Shown here: positions 24,428-32,148 of the stretch, one piece after another
Layout: the number at the start of each line of letters is the position of its first letter
Position numbering within the stretch: position 1 is the first letter of the stretch
Assembly (NCBI GenBank): GCA_018780645.1
Contig: JADMJJ010000005.1
Span: 306,024 to 370,023, forward strand
Direction of reading: 5' to 3'
Origin: Burkholderiaceae bacterium
GTDB lineage: Bacteria; Pseudomonadota; Gammaproteobacteria; Burkholderiales; Burkholderiaceae_C
DNA: 64,000 bases
Translations under genes and position numbers: made by a program
Notes under the pieces: model-generated
Databases searched by the model: none
Seen by the model: the letters and a program-made list of their open reading frames with translations, nothing else
What the model was told of the DNA's origin: nothing

Positions 24428-25411
24428 TCAATGCGCCCCGGCCTTGCCGTCCACGTGCAGGCGCGGATCGACGACCAGATACAACATGTCCACCAACAAA
24501 TTGATGGACACAAAAATGCCCGACACCAGCAGCAGATAGGCCGCCATCACCGGAATGTCGGCGAATTGCACAGCCTGGATGAACAGCAAGCCCATGCCCG
24601 GCCACTGGAACACCGTCTCGGTGATGATGGCAAAGGCTATCAGCTGGCCCAGTTGCAGACCCATGATGGTCAGCACCGGCACCAGGGTGTTCTTCAACGC
24701 GTGACCGAAGTGCACCGCACGGTTGTTCAGACCGCGTGCGCGGGCAAACTTGATGTAGTCGGTGCGCAGCACCTCCAGCATCTCGGAACGCACCAGGCGC
24801 AGCACCAGGGCCATATTGGCCAGCGACAGGGTGATGGCCGGCAGCACCAGGTGCTTCCAGCCATCGACGGTCAGATAGCCGGTCGTCCACGAGCCGATGG
24901 CCACCACGTCGCCGCGCCCGAAGCTGGGCAATATCTTGAAGGTCACGGCAAAGACCAGTATCAGCAAGATGCCGAACAGGAAGGACGGCAGCGAAACACC
25001 CAGCAAGGAAAAGGTCATCAGCGCCTGGGACAGGAAGCTGCCCCGCTTCAAGGCCGCATAGACGCCCAGCGGAATGCCCACGATCAGCGCCAGCACGCCA
25101 GCCGTCATGGCCAGCTCCATCGTGGCAGGCAGGCGCTCGGCGATCAGGGTCGAGACCTTGCGGCCCTGACGCAGGCTCAGGCCGAACTCGCCCTGCACCG
25201 CATTGCCGATGAAGCGGGCAAACTGCACCGGGAAGGGCTCGTCCAGGCCAAGATCCTTGCGCAGCTGGATGCGCTGCTCGGGCGTCGCATCCTGACCCAG
25301 CAGGTTGGTCACCGGGTCCCCCACATACTGGAAGATCATGAAGGCCACAAAGGCCACGGTCAGCATGACCAGGATGGCCTGGCCCATGCGCCGGAGAATG
25401 AATGCAAGCAT
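24428..25411 (-). CDS. Peptide-type ABC transporter permease (DppB/OppB-like)
   Basis: The 327-residue permease is the first gene of the operon. It starts MLAFILRRMGQAILVMLTVAF, the typical DppB N-terminal helix, has a periplasmic loop with DPVTNLLGQDATPEQ, and the EAA motif TDYIKFARARGLNNRAV near residue 220. Six transmembrane segments can be counted. The 257-nt region upstream must hold the operon promoter; no binding-protein gene is present there or at the 3' end of the operon. Confidence 0.92.
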   Translation of the reverse strand: MLAFILRRMGQAILVMLTVAFVAFMIFQYVGDPVTNLLGQDATPEQRIQLRKDLGLDEPFPVQFARFIGNAVQGEFGLSLRQGRKVSTLIAERLPATMELAMTAGVLALIVGIPLGVYAALKRGSFLSQALMTFSLLGVSLPSFLFGILLILVFAVTFKILPSFGRGDVVAIGSWTTGYLTVDGWKHLVLPAITLSLANMALVLRLVRSEMLEVLRTDYIKFARARGLNNRAVHFGHALKNTLVPVLTIMGLQLGQLIAFAIITETVFQWPGMGLLFIQAVQFADIPVMAAYLLLVSGIFVSINLLVDMLYLVVDPRLHVDGKAGAH

Positions 25412-25668
25412 GTTGAGAGGGTGTCAGTTGTGCGGCGTGCGCTCAGCCACGATCAGTGCCCGAACGCGGGGCGAAGCAGGCGCCCGCGAGGGAGGGAATG
25501 TACATGCAGCACACCAGGAGTCATTGTTTTCAGGGGGTCTGCGGAGGCCAGTGGCCTTGTTTCGTCAGGTTTCGGCAAGCTCCGCATCATGCGCATAAAG
25601 TTGCACCCGACCACAGGGGTAAGTCCGAATCGCCAAAGCTGACGATGCCTGCTTCGTCGCGTTAGCGT

Positions 25669-26427
25669 TCACTGCCCTGTCAGCGTCAGGCCGCCGGGCA
25701 GCTCGACGCCAGCCCGGTCCAGCAACCTGATTGAACCGTAGCAGGCTTCGACCCGACCCTTGGTGTTGTCGGCGTCGGTCATCAAGGCCAGGCCAATCAG
25801 GGCGCCGGGCGATTCACCGCCATAGACGCGCCGAAAGTCGGCGACCACATCGCGCTCGAAACGCCGCCAGGTGCGCAGGCCCTCGCCGCCGGAAGCAACC
25901 ACAATCTTGCGCATACGGTCACTGCGGGCACTGACCACCTCGGTACCCACCGGGGCCTTGGCATCCCAGACATACATCAGGGTGGCATAGGGCGGAGCCT
26001 CGCCGGTGAGGGTGCGCGCCAGCTCGAACAGCATGCGATTGCGCTGCGAGAGCTCGGCCTCATTGCCATCGAACGCCAGCACAATACGCGCACTCGCGTC
26101 GTCATGCGACGCATCCGTGACGCTAGCGCCCTCGGGCATGCCACCCACCCACCAATTGAACTCGATCGAACCCAACACACCGGGCGAGACGTCCAGCTTG
26201 CGCCGCCACAGGCTGGCCGAGCGGTGCGCCTGAGCCAACACGCAGTTGTGCCCGGCGCGCTTGGCCATCGAGTAGCGGGTGGCGGGCTTGACCGGCAGCG
26301 CGCGCGCAGACCAGGCCTCCATGCCGGCGGCCATCGGAGACGGCGCCTCCCGCGCGAGATGCGCACACCCACTCAATCCGACGACGCACAACAACGTCAA
26401 GCTACGGGACAACAGCGTATCAGTCAT
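25669..26427 (-). CDS. DUF3047 lipoprotein
   Basis: The product (252 residues from the ATG at 26427) has a lipoprotein signal ending LSGC (C21). The mature part matches the DUF3047 pattern as I recall it: a W-rich beginning (FNWWVGG), HDDASARIVLAFDGNE, PPYATLMYVWDAK, then RMRKIVVASGG, VVADFRRVYGGESPG and LMTDADNT. The function of the family is unknown; the beta-rich fold and lipidation suggest a periplasmic or outer-membrane binding role. A GTG two codons upstream is an alternative start. It is a monocistronic gene between the porins and the ABC operon. Confidence 0.8.
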   Translation of the reverse strand: MTDTLLSRSLTLLCVVGLSGCAHLAREAPSPMAAGMEAWSARALPVKPATRYSMAKRAGHNCVLAQAHRSASLWRRKLDVSPGVLGSIEFNWWVGGMPEGASVTDASHDDASARIVLAFDGNEAELSQRNRMLFELARTLTGEAPPYATLMYVWDAKAPVGTEVVSARSDRMRKIVVASGGEGLRTWRRFERDVVADFRRVYGGESPGALIGLALMTDADNTKGRVEACYGSIRLLDRAGVELPGGLTLTGQ

Positions 26428-26507
26428 GTGCACAGGATCGGGGTGGCGGCGCTACAGGGAGCAAGGCGGCCGGAAAAAGTTTCCGGCAATCGATATCCGC
26501 TGGGAGA

Positions 26508-26538
26508 AATAAAAAAAGGGCCGCTGGTGGCGGCCCTT
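26508..26538 (-). terminator. Rho-independent terminator of the first porin gene
   Basis: A 9-bp stem AAGGGCCGC/GCGGCCCTT (516-524 and 530-538 within this block of the 26 kb region) is preceded on the plus strand by A7, which becomes a T-run on the minus strand. It lies 37 nt beyond the porin stop. Confidence 0.85.
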
Positions 26539-26574
26539 CCATTTACTTGCGGCGGGGCCGCATGCCCCAAGGGG

Positions 26575-27648
26575 TCAGAAGCGGTGACGCACGCCCATCA
26601 TGAAGCCACTGCGCTTGCGGGCGCCATTGGCCAGGGTCAGGTTACCGCCGATCTTGGTGTGGTCGAACTCAAGATAGGCATCGGTGCGCTTGGAGAATGC
26701 ATAGTCAGCGACGACGGCGAAGAAATCGCCCTTGCCATCGCCGGCTGCCACGGTGCCATTCTGCTTGGCGTGCCAGTAGTGCGCACCCAGGTTCCACTGA
26801 GCATCCATTTGATAGGTGGCGCCAACGCTCCACATATCGCGATGCTCAGCCAGCGCCGAGGCCGCATTCAGCGCGCCGACGATGGAACCCGCAAGTGCAC
26901 CGTTGGTCGGAGCGCTGAAACCCGTCTGGAACTTGTTGCGCGCCCACGATGCGGTCAGGTACAGCGGGCCGGAGGTATAGCTACCACCGAAGGTGCTGGC
27001 CGTGACCTTCTTGCCGGCACCATCCTTCAGCTGCAGGATGGCACCGCCAACCGCGTACTCGCCTTGAGCATAGCGCAGCAGGCCGCCCATGGACTTGCCA
27101 CCGGCAGCTGAGCCTTCGCCGGCGCTGACCTGGATCTCGCCGCGCAGACCGCCCGACTCGACCAGATACTTGACCATATTGTCCTGACGCGCGGTCAGCG
27201 ACATGCCGATTTCGGGCTTGTAGGCCTCGATATAGGGCGAATAGCGGAACGAGGGATAGGTCGAGGTGTAGATGTCGAACAGGATGTTGTACTGACGACC
27301 CAGGGTGATGCGGCCGAAGTCGCTCGACTGCAGACCCACCCAGGATTGGCGCCAGAAGTCGGCTGCCGTGGCCGTACCGGTGTCCGACATCAGGCGGTGT
27401 TCCAGGTTGGCAATTGCCTTCAGGCCGCCGCCCATGTCTTCGGTCACGTTGATGCCCAGACGGCTCTGCGACATACCGCCTGGCTGCAGGGTCTTGATCG
27501 ACTTGCCATTGCTGGCAGCATTCGGGCCAGCATTGGTGGTCATGCGCACGGCTGCGTCCACGATGCCATACAGCGTGACGCTGGACTGTGCCCATGCGCC
27601 GGTCGTGCTGAGGGCCAAGAGGCTCAAGGCCAAGCTTGCTTTTTTCAT
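26575..27648 (-). CDS. Gram-negative general porin
   Basis: The 357-residue outer-membrane beta-barrel has a signal peptide MKKASLALSLLALSTTGAWA cleaved before QSSVTLYG, the usual mature start of Burkholderiales porins, and ends with RHRF, the C-terminal Phe needed for BAM recognition. The SQSRLGINVTEDMGGGLKA block and the GRQYN segment are typical family landmarks. Such porins are trimers that pass small hydrophilic solutes. AGGAG is visible upstream of the ATG. It has its own terminator and is about 200 nt from the second porin gene. Confidence 0.94.
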   Translation of the reverse strand: MKKASLALSLLALSTTGAWAQSSVTLYGIVDAAVRMTTNAGPNAASNGKSIKTLQPGGMSQSRLGINVTEDMGGGLKAIANLEHRLMSDTGTATAADFWRQSWVGLQSSDFGRITLGRQYNILFDIYTSTYPSFRYSPYIEAYKPEIGMSLTARQDNMVKYLVESGGLRGEIQVSAGEGSAAGGKSMGGLLRYAQGEYAVGGAILQLKDGAGKKVTASTFGGSYTSGPLYLTASWARNKFQTGFSAPTNGALAGSIVGALNAASALAEHRDMWSVGATYQMDAQWNLGAHYWHAKQNGTVAAGDGKGDFFAVVADYAFSKRTDAYLEFDHTKIGGNLTLANGARKRSGFMMGVRHRF

Positions 27649-27795
27649 CTATGTCTCCTGCTGGTAAGAATCGTTTTCACTATTTTGTGGCCTGGCACCT
27701 GTTAGCGGAACCCAGCTGTTGCACCCCATCCACAAGAGCTAACCCTGTCACAAGCGCGACAAGCAGCCGCAAGCCGGGCAATAACAGCACAAATG

Positions 27796-27820
27796 AAAAA
27801 GCCGCCCGAAGGCGGCTCTT
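27796..27820 (-). terminator. Rho-independent terminator of the second porin gene
   Basis: Stem GCCGCC/GGCGGC (27801-27806 with 27811-27816, loop CGAA), with A5 on the plus strand acting as T5 on the minus strand. It lies 34 nt after the porin stop and closely resembles the hairpins at 606-631 and 63674-63698. Confidence 0.8.
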
Positions 27821-27853
27821 GATCATGATCAACCCGCCGCGGCGGGCTCAGGA

Positions 27854-28870
27854 TCAGAAGGTGTGCTTGACGCCCACTTCGAAGCCGGACGATGCCTGAC
27901 CAGCCTTGACTGCCGGCGAGCCCGAGACGCCGATATTGGCCTTGCCGCTGTTGCTGACACGCGAGAAGGTGCCGTACAGGGCCGAGCGCTTCGACAGGTC
28001 ATGGATGTACCCGACGGCGAGCTGCTTGGCATCGCCAAAGGTCGAGGCTTCTGCAGCGGAATTCACGTTGCTGCTGGTGTACGAAGCCTTGAAGGTACCC
28101 GAACTGCCGACCGGCACCAGGGCGCCGATCTGCATCACGGTGTTCTTGCGCGCTTGCCACTTGCTCTGGGTGTAGACACCCGTCAGCTTGGCCACGCCCA
28201 GATCATACGAACCGCCAAAGGTGGTGCGCTTGAAGTTGGACACGGGAGCCTTGCCATTGGCAAATGCGCCGGTCACGTCCAGCGGGCCTGCCTTGTAGCC
28301 CAGGCGCACGCCAACGTACTTGTTGCCGTCGGTAGCGGCACCTTCACCGGCAGCGACTTCGGCCGAGCCGTAGATGCCACCCAGATTGCCCGGCAGGAAG
28401 TAGCCGACGATGTTGTCGGCGCGGACGTCGCTAGACACGCCGCTGCCCAGCACATGGTGCATCTTGGAGACGCTACCCACACCAACGGTGCCGAACGGAT
28501 CGAAGTCGAGGTAGGCCGTGAACTGGTTGGTCAGGAAGCGACCCAGACGCACTTCACCGAAATCACCGGTCAGGCTGACCGAGGTACGACGGTGCCAGTA
28601 GCGGGCAGCGTTGGTGGTACCAGCATCCGGGTTGATGGCGGCTTCGAGCCAGAAGCCGGCCTTCAGGCCACCGCCGAGGTCTTCAACGCCACGCACGCCC
28701 CAACGGCTGCTATAGATACCGTCGGTACCCATGGTCTTCAGCGTCGCGCCGCTGGACTTGGCGTAGCGCAGGTTCAGGTCAACGCCGCCGAACAGCGTGA
28801 CGGACGACTGGGCCGAAGCGGCACTGGCGAAGGAGGCAAGCACGGCCAGGGCAAGCAGAGATTTTTTCAT
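27854..28870 (-). CDS. Gram-negative general porin (paralogue)
   Basis: The 338-residue porin has signal peptide MKKSLLALAVLASFASAASA, mature start QSSVTLFGG and C-terminal KHTF. SRWGVRGVEDLGGGLKAGF and GRFLTNQF are family landmarks. It is clearly diverged from its neighbour at 26575-27648 (different loops), so the pair is not a recent duplication. Each gene has its own terminator and upstream gap, so they are probably regulated separately. Confidence 0.94.
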   Translation of the reverse strand: MKKSLLALAVLASFASAASAQSSVTLFGGVDLNLRYAKSSGATLKTMGTDGIYSSRWGVRGVEDLGGGLKAGFWLEAAINPDAGTTNAARYWHRRTSVSLTGDFGEVRLGRFLTNQFTAYLDFDPFGTVGVGSVSKMHHVLGSGVSSDVRADNIVGYFLPGNLGGIYGSAEVAAGEGAATDGNKYVGVRLGYKAGPLDVTGAFANGKAPVSNFKRTTFGGSYDLGVAKLTGVYTQSKWQARKNTVMQIGALVPVGSSGTFKASYTSSNVNSAAEASTFGDAKQLAVGYIHDLSKRSALYGTFSRVSNSGKANIGVSGSPAVKAGQASSGFEVGVKHTF

Positions 28871-29128
28871 TGCGTTATTTCCTTAGAGTGAAACCAGAGG
28901 TCCCGATCCGGGGTAGCCGCCAGATAAAGATACTGCGACTGATCAGGCCAACCTCCACAGCGGAAGCTGCGCGTATTGCACCAGACGCGCCGCTTTGATG
29001 CCAGCCCCGCGGCCCGATATCCCGTCTTGCCGTTGCGATCACACAACGAGCTGGCAAATGACGTTTTGATGACACCCCATGACGACCGGCCATCTGGTTG
29101 ACAATAGTTAGCACCTGCTAGCACCACC

Positions 29129-29785
29129 ATGACCTCAGTACAACACTCCCGAGTGCAGTTAAGCCCGACCGACAGGCTCATCAGCAGCCTTGACCAGACC
29201 CTGCGCGGCCTGGCGGGCGCATATCGCCCAGCTCGCCCGATACCGCGGGCACAGGGGTCGGCCGTCAACCTGGATGCGGAACAGAAGGCGCTGTCCGGCG
29301 CGCTGATGCGTGTCAATCATGTGGGCGAGATTTGCGCCCAGGCCTTGTATCAAGCGCAATCGCTGGTCACCCGTGACGCACAGCTGCGCGAGCACTTCCA
29401 GCATGCTGCGCGCGATGAGGCCGACCACCTGGCCTGGACCCGTCAACGTCTGGACGAATTAGGGGACCGCGTCAGCCTGCTCTCCCCGCTCTGGTATGCC
29501 GGGGCCTTCGGCATCGGCCTTGTCGCCGGGTTGGCGGGCGACAAGCGCAGCCTCGGCTTCGTGGTCGAGACTGAGCGGCAGGTCGAGGCCCATCTGGCAG
29601 GACATTTGGATCGCCTGCCGGCGGCGGACCTCGATTCACGAGCCGTCGTCGCTCAGATGCAGGCCGATGAAGCTCAGCATGCGCAGGAGGCTCAGGATGC
29701 CGGTGCGACCGAGTTACCGGCCACGGTGAAGCGGTTGATGAAGCTGGCCGCCGGGGTGATGACGCGCACGGCGCATCACATCTGA
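29129..29785 (+). CDS. coq7: Ubiquinone biosynthesis di-iron hydroxylase Coq7
   Basis: Coq7 hydroxylates 2-polyprenyl-3-methyl-6-methoxy-benzoquinol, the penultimate step in ubiquinone synthesis, at the inner membrane. The 218-residue protein shows the two ferritin-like repeats with iron ligands: [15 protein letters not shown] and [10 protein letters not shown] in the first half, [13 protein letters not shown] and [10 protein letters not shown] in the second. The C-terminal hydrophobic helix ends [16 protein letters not shown] lies about 25 nt before the start, but no matching -10 is clear. Its 3' end overlaps the convergent OsmC gene by 10 nt. Confidence 0.95.
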   Translation: MTSVQHSRVQLSPTDRLISSLDQTLRGLAGAYRPARPIPRAQGSAVNLDAEQKALSGALMRVNHVGEICAQALYQAQSLVTRDAQLREHFQHAARDEADHLAWTRQRLDELGDRVSLLSPLWYAGAFGIGLVAGLAGDKRSLGFVVETERQVEAHLAGHLDRLPAADLDSRAVVAQMQADEAQHAQEAQDAGATELPATVKRLMKLAAGVMTRTAHHI

Positions 29786-30198
29786 ATCAATTCCACCGAG
29801 GTGGTGATTTCGGCCGTCTTGCCGAGCATGATGCTGGCCGAGCAGTACTTGTCATGTGACAGCTGCACCGCCCGCTCGACGACCTCCTGACTCAGGCCCT
29901 TGCCGGTGACCGTGAAGTGCATATGGATCTTGGTAAAGACCTTGGGGTCGGTCGTTGCCCGCTCGGTCGTCAGTTTCACCTGACAGCCCTGCACATCATG
30001 ACGGCCCCGCTTCAATATCAGCACCACGTCATAGGCGGTGCAGCCGCCGGTGCCTGCGAGCACCGTCTCCATCGGCCGTGGGGCCAGGTCTCGCCCACCG
30101 CCATCCGGTGCGCCATCCATGGTCAGCAGATGACCGCTGCCGGTCTCGGCCACAAACGCCATGCCGGCGCTGGCCACCCAGTTGATTGTGCATTCCAT
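29776..30198 (-). CDS. OsmC family protein (YhfA type)
   Basis: The 140-residue protein starts at 30198 ([15 protein letters not shown]), preceded by GAGGAA; the longer open frame upstream lacks similarity. It has the OsmC-fold core with [23 protein letters not shown], containing the first conserved cysteine, and [16 protein letters not shown], containing the second. These peroxidatic cysteines define OsmC/Ohr-like thiol peroxidases, although the YhfA branch has no proven substrate. It is convergent with coq7 and divergent from the small-RNA promoter. Confidence 0.9.
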   Translation of the reverse strand: MECTINWVASAGMAFVAETGSGHLLTMDGAPDGGGRDLAPRPMETVLAGTGGCTAYDVVLILKRGRHDVQGCQVKLTTERATTDPKVFTKIHMHFTVTGKGLSQEVVERAVQLSHDKYCSASIMLGKTAEITTSVELIQM

Positions 30199-30305
30199 CA
30201 CGTATTCCTCTATGAATTCCAATCCCCAAAAGGGTGCGCCCCAGATTGTGCAGCCATGCACCACGCCCTGGAGCGGGCTCTCTAGCAATCTTCGCATCAA
30301 ACTTG

Positions 30306-30334
30306 TTGCAGTGCAGCAATAGGGCCGCTAAACT
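30306..30334 (+). promoter_or_regulatory. Predicted sigma-70 promoter of the small RNA
   Basis: TTGCAG (30306-30311) is followed after 17 nt by TAAACT (30329-30334). The expected transcription start, about 7 nt on (near 30341), falls exactly at the first hairpin of the predicted RNA. Confidence 0.6.
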
Positions 30335-30340
30335 AGCCCC

Positions 30341-30430
30341 AAGCCGGGCAGAAGACGCCTGGCACCGATTGTCTCCTCCACCGCCTCTAGGGTGGATTCA
30401 ACCCAGAGCCTCACGGCTCTGGGTTTTTTT
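30341..30430 (+). ncRNA. Predicted 90-nt small RNA with CUCCUCC motif
   Basis: An intergenic unit upstream of ilvA has every sign of a free-standing sRNA gene: the promoter at 30306-30334, three hairpins and a terminator. Hairpin 1 is GCCGGGC/GCCUGGC (30343-30349 with 30357-30363). Hairpin 2 is UCCACC/GGUGGA with loop GCCUCUAG. Hairpin 3 is the 10-bp terminator stem with T7. A CUCCUCC stretch at about 30373-30380, next to hairpin 2, is complementary to Shine-Dalgarno sequences. The layout recalls the Betaproteobacteria toxic small RNA family of Rfam, but I am recalling that family and cannot align to it here. A transcribed leader of ilvA is the main alternative. Confidence 0.65.
30401..30430 (+). 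terminator. Rho-independent terminator of the small RNA
   Basis: The 10-bp stem ACCCAGAGCC/GGCTCTGGGT has a TCAC loop and is followed directly by T7. No ORF on the plus strand ends here, which is why a non-coding transcript is proposed. Confidence 0.9.
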
Positions 30431-30501
30431 ACGTCTGAATGCGCCAAAGTAGCCTGCGCTTATCATGCTGCGCTGCAATAGAAACGCTCAGGAGACCGTA
30501 C

Positions 30502-32076
30502 ATGCTTGGCTCGCCCCGCGCCCGTCGCAAGCCCCAGACTCCCACCCAGCCGGCGCTGACGCCGGCCGATGATGGTTATCTGCAGCGCATTCTGAACGCC
30601 AAGGTCTATGACGTGGCGATTGAAAGCGCACTGGAGCCGGCCAAGAACCTGTCGCGGCGCATTGCCAACCACGTGTTGCTCAAACGCGAGGACACCCAGC
30701 CGGTGTTCAGCTTCAAGCTTCGCGGCGCGTACAACAAGATGGTGCACCTGAGCCGCGAGCAGCTCGACAAGGGCGTGATCTGTGCGTCGGCCGGCAATCA
30801 TGCGCAAGGCGTGGCCCTGTCAGCCAAGAAGCTGGGCTGCCGCGCCGTGATCGTGATGCCGGTGACCACGCCGCAGGTGAAGATCAGTGCCGTCAAGGCG
30901 CTGGGTGGCGAGGTCGTGCTGGTTGGCGACAGCTATTCCGACGCCTATGTGCACGCACTGGAGATCGAGAAGGCCCAGGGTCTTTGCTTCGTCCACCCCT
31001 TTGACGATCCCGATGTAATCGCCGGCCAGGGCACGGTGGCGATGGAGATACTGCGCCAGCACCAGGGGCCGATCGACGCGGTGTTCGTGGCCATCGGCGG
31101 CGGCGGCCTTATCTCCGGGGTGGCCGCCTACATCAAGGCGGTGCGGCCCGAGATCAAGGTCATCGGCGTGCAGACGGTCGATTCCGACGCGATGCTGCGC
31201 TCGGTCAAGTCCGGCAAGCGGGTGCAGCTCAATGATGTCGGCCTGTTCGCCGATGGCACGGCAGTCAAGTTGGTCGGCGAGGAGACCTTCCGGATCGCCA
31301 GGGCCTTGGTGGACGACTATGTGGTCGTGGACACCGATGCCGTCTGCGCCGCCATAAAGGATGTGTTCGAGGACACGCGCCGCGTCCTCGAGCCCTCGGG
31401 GGCAATGGGCGTGGCCGCCATCAAGCAGTACGTGGCGGCCAACAAGCTCAAGGGCAAGACCTTTGTGGCCGTGACCTGCGGCGCGAACATGAACTTCGAC
31501 CGACTGCGCTTCGTCGCCGAGCGTGCAGAGGTCGGCGAGCAGCGCGAGGCCCTGTTTGCCTTCACCATCCCCGAGGAGCGCGGCAGCTTCAAGCGCTTTT
31601 GCGAGCTGATCGGCCCACGCAGCGTGACCGAGTTCAACTACCGCATCTCCGACGCCAAGGAGGCTCATGTCTTCGTCGGCCTGTCCACCCATGACCGCGG
31701 CGAATCGGCCAAGATCGCACGCAGCTTCATCAAACAGGGCTTTGGCGCGCTCGACCTGACCGACAACGAGATGGCCAAGGAGCATGTGCGCCATATGGTC
31801 GGCGGGCGCTCGGAACTGGCCCGGGACGAGCGTCTGTACCGCTTTGTCTTCCCCGAACGGCCCGGCGCGCTGATGCGTTTCCTGTCCAGCATGCACCCCG
31901 ACTGGAACATCAGCCTGTTCCACTACCGCAACCAGGGCGCCGACTATGGCCGCATCCTGGTCGGCATCCAGGTCGCAAGGGGCGACAAGAAGGCCTTCAA
32001 GGACTTCCTCGCGACCTTGAACTACCCCTGCATCGACGAGACCGACAACCCGGCCTATCGACTGTTCCTGAGGTAA
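30502..32076 (+). CDS. ilvA: Biosynthetic threonine ammonia-lyase (threonine deaminase)
   Basis: IlvA deaminates threonine to 2-oxobutanoate, the first step of isoleucine synthesis. The 524-residue protein from the ATG at 30502 (AGGAG 7 nt upstream) has the PLP lysine K72 in FSFKLRGAYNKM and the phosphate-binding loop AIGGGGLISGVA. The C-terminal third holds two ACT-like regulatory domains (ERGSFKRFCELIG and ERPGALMRFLSSMHP), the long allosteric form inhibited by isoleucine. The open frame continues 21 codons upstream, but that start has no ribosome-binding site. No leader-peptide attenuator was seen. Confidence 0.96.
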   Translation: MLGSPRARRKPQTPTQPALTPADDGYLQRILNAKVYDVAIESALEPAKNLSRRIANHVLLKREDTQPVFSFKLRGAYNKMVHLSREQLDKGVICASAGNHAQGVALSAKKLGCRAVIVMPVTTPQVKISAVKALGGEVVLVGDSYSDAYVHALEIEKAQGLCFVHPFDDPDVIAGQGTVAMEILRQHQGPIDAVFVAIGGGGLISGVAAYIKAVRPEIKVIGVQTVDSDAMLRSVKSGKRVQLNDVGLFADGTAVKLVGEETFRIARALVDDYVVVDTDAVCAAIKDVFEDTRRVLEPSGAMGVAAIKQYVAANKLKGKTFVAVTCGANMNFDRLRFVAERAEVGEQREALFAFTIPEERGSFKRFCELIGPRSVTEFNYRISDAKEAHVFVGLSTHDRGESAKIARSFIKQGFGALDLTDNEMAKEHVRHMVGGRSELARDERLYRFVFPERPGALMRFLSSMHPDWNISLFHYRNQGADYGRILVGIQVARGDKKAFKDFLATLNYPCIDETDNPAYRLFLR

Positions 32077-32080
32077 GGCC

Positions 32081-32128
32081 TTGGGGACAGACCTTGCCGT
32101 ACTCGGCGAGCTCTGTCCCCAACTGACT
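32081..32128. repeat. Long palindromic repeat, copy 1 (after ilvA)
   Basis: TTGGGGACAGA and its complement TCTGTCCCCAA bracket an inner TTGCCG-TACT-CGGCGA hairpin, followed by CTGACT. A near-identical copy lies at 53066-53114 between two ABC permease genes. It starts 5 nt after the ilvA stop and could act as a 3' stem-loop, but has no T-run. Confidence 0.8.
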
Positions 32129-32148
32129 GGAGAACAGGGGATTAACCG

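Noticed and set aside
29098..29128. TTGACA just upstream of coq7 as a promoter
   Set aside because: No acceptable -10 element lies 16-18 nt downstream, and the site would leave almost no leader before the ATG.
28867..29316. A 149-codon minus-strand frame between the porin and coq7
   Set aside because: It overlaps coq7 and the divergent promoter region, its composition is not protein-like (many Cys, Arg, Trp) and no ribosome-binding site is visible.
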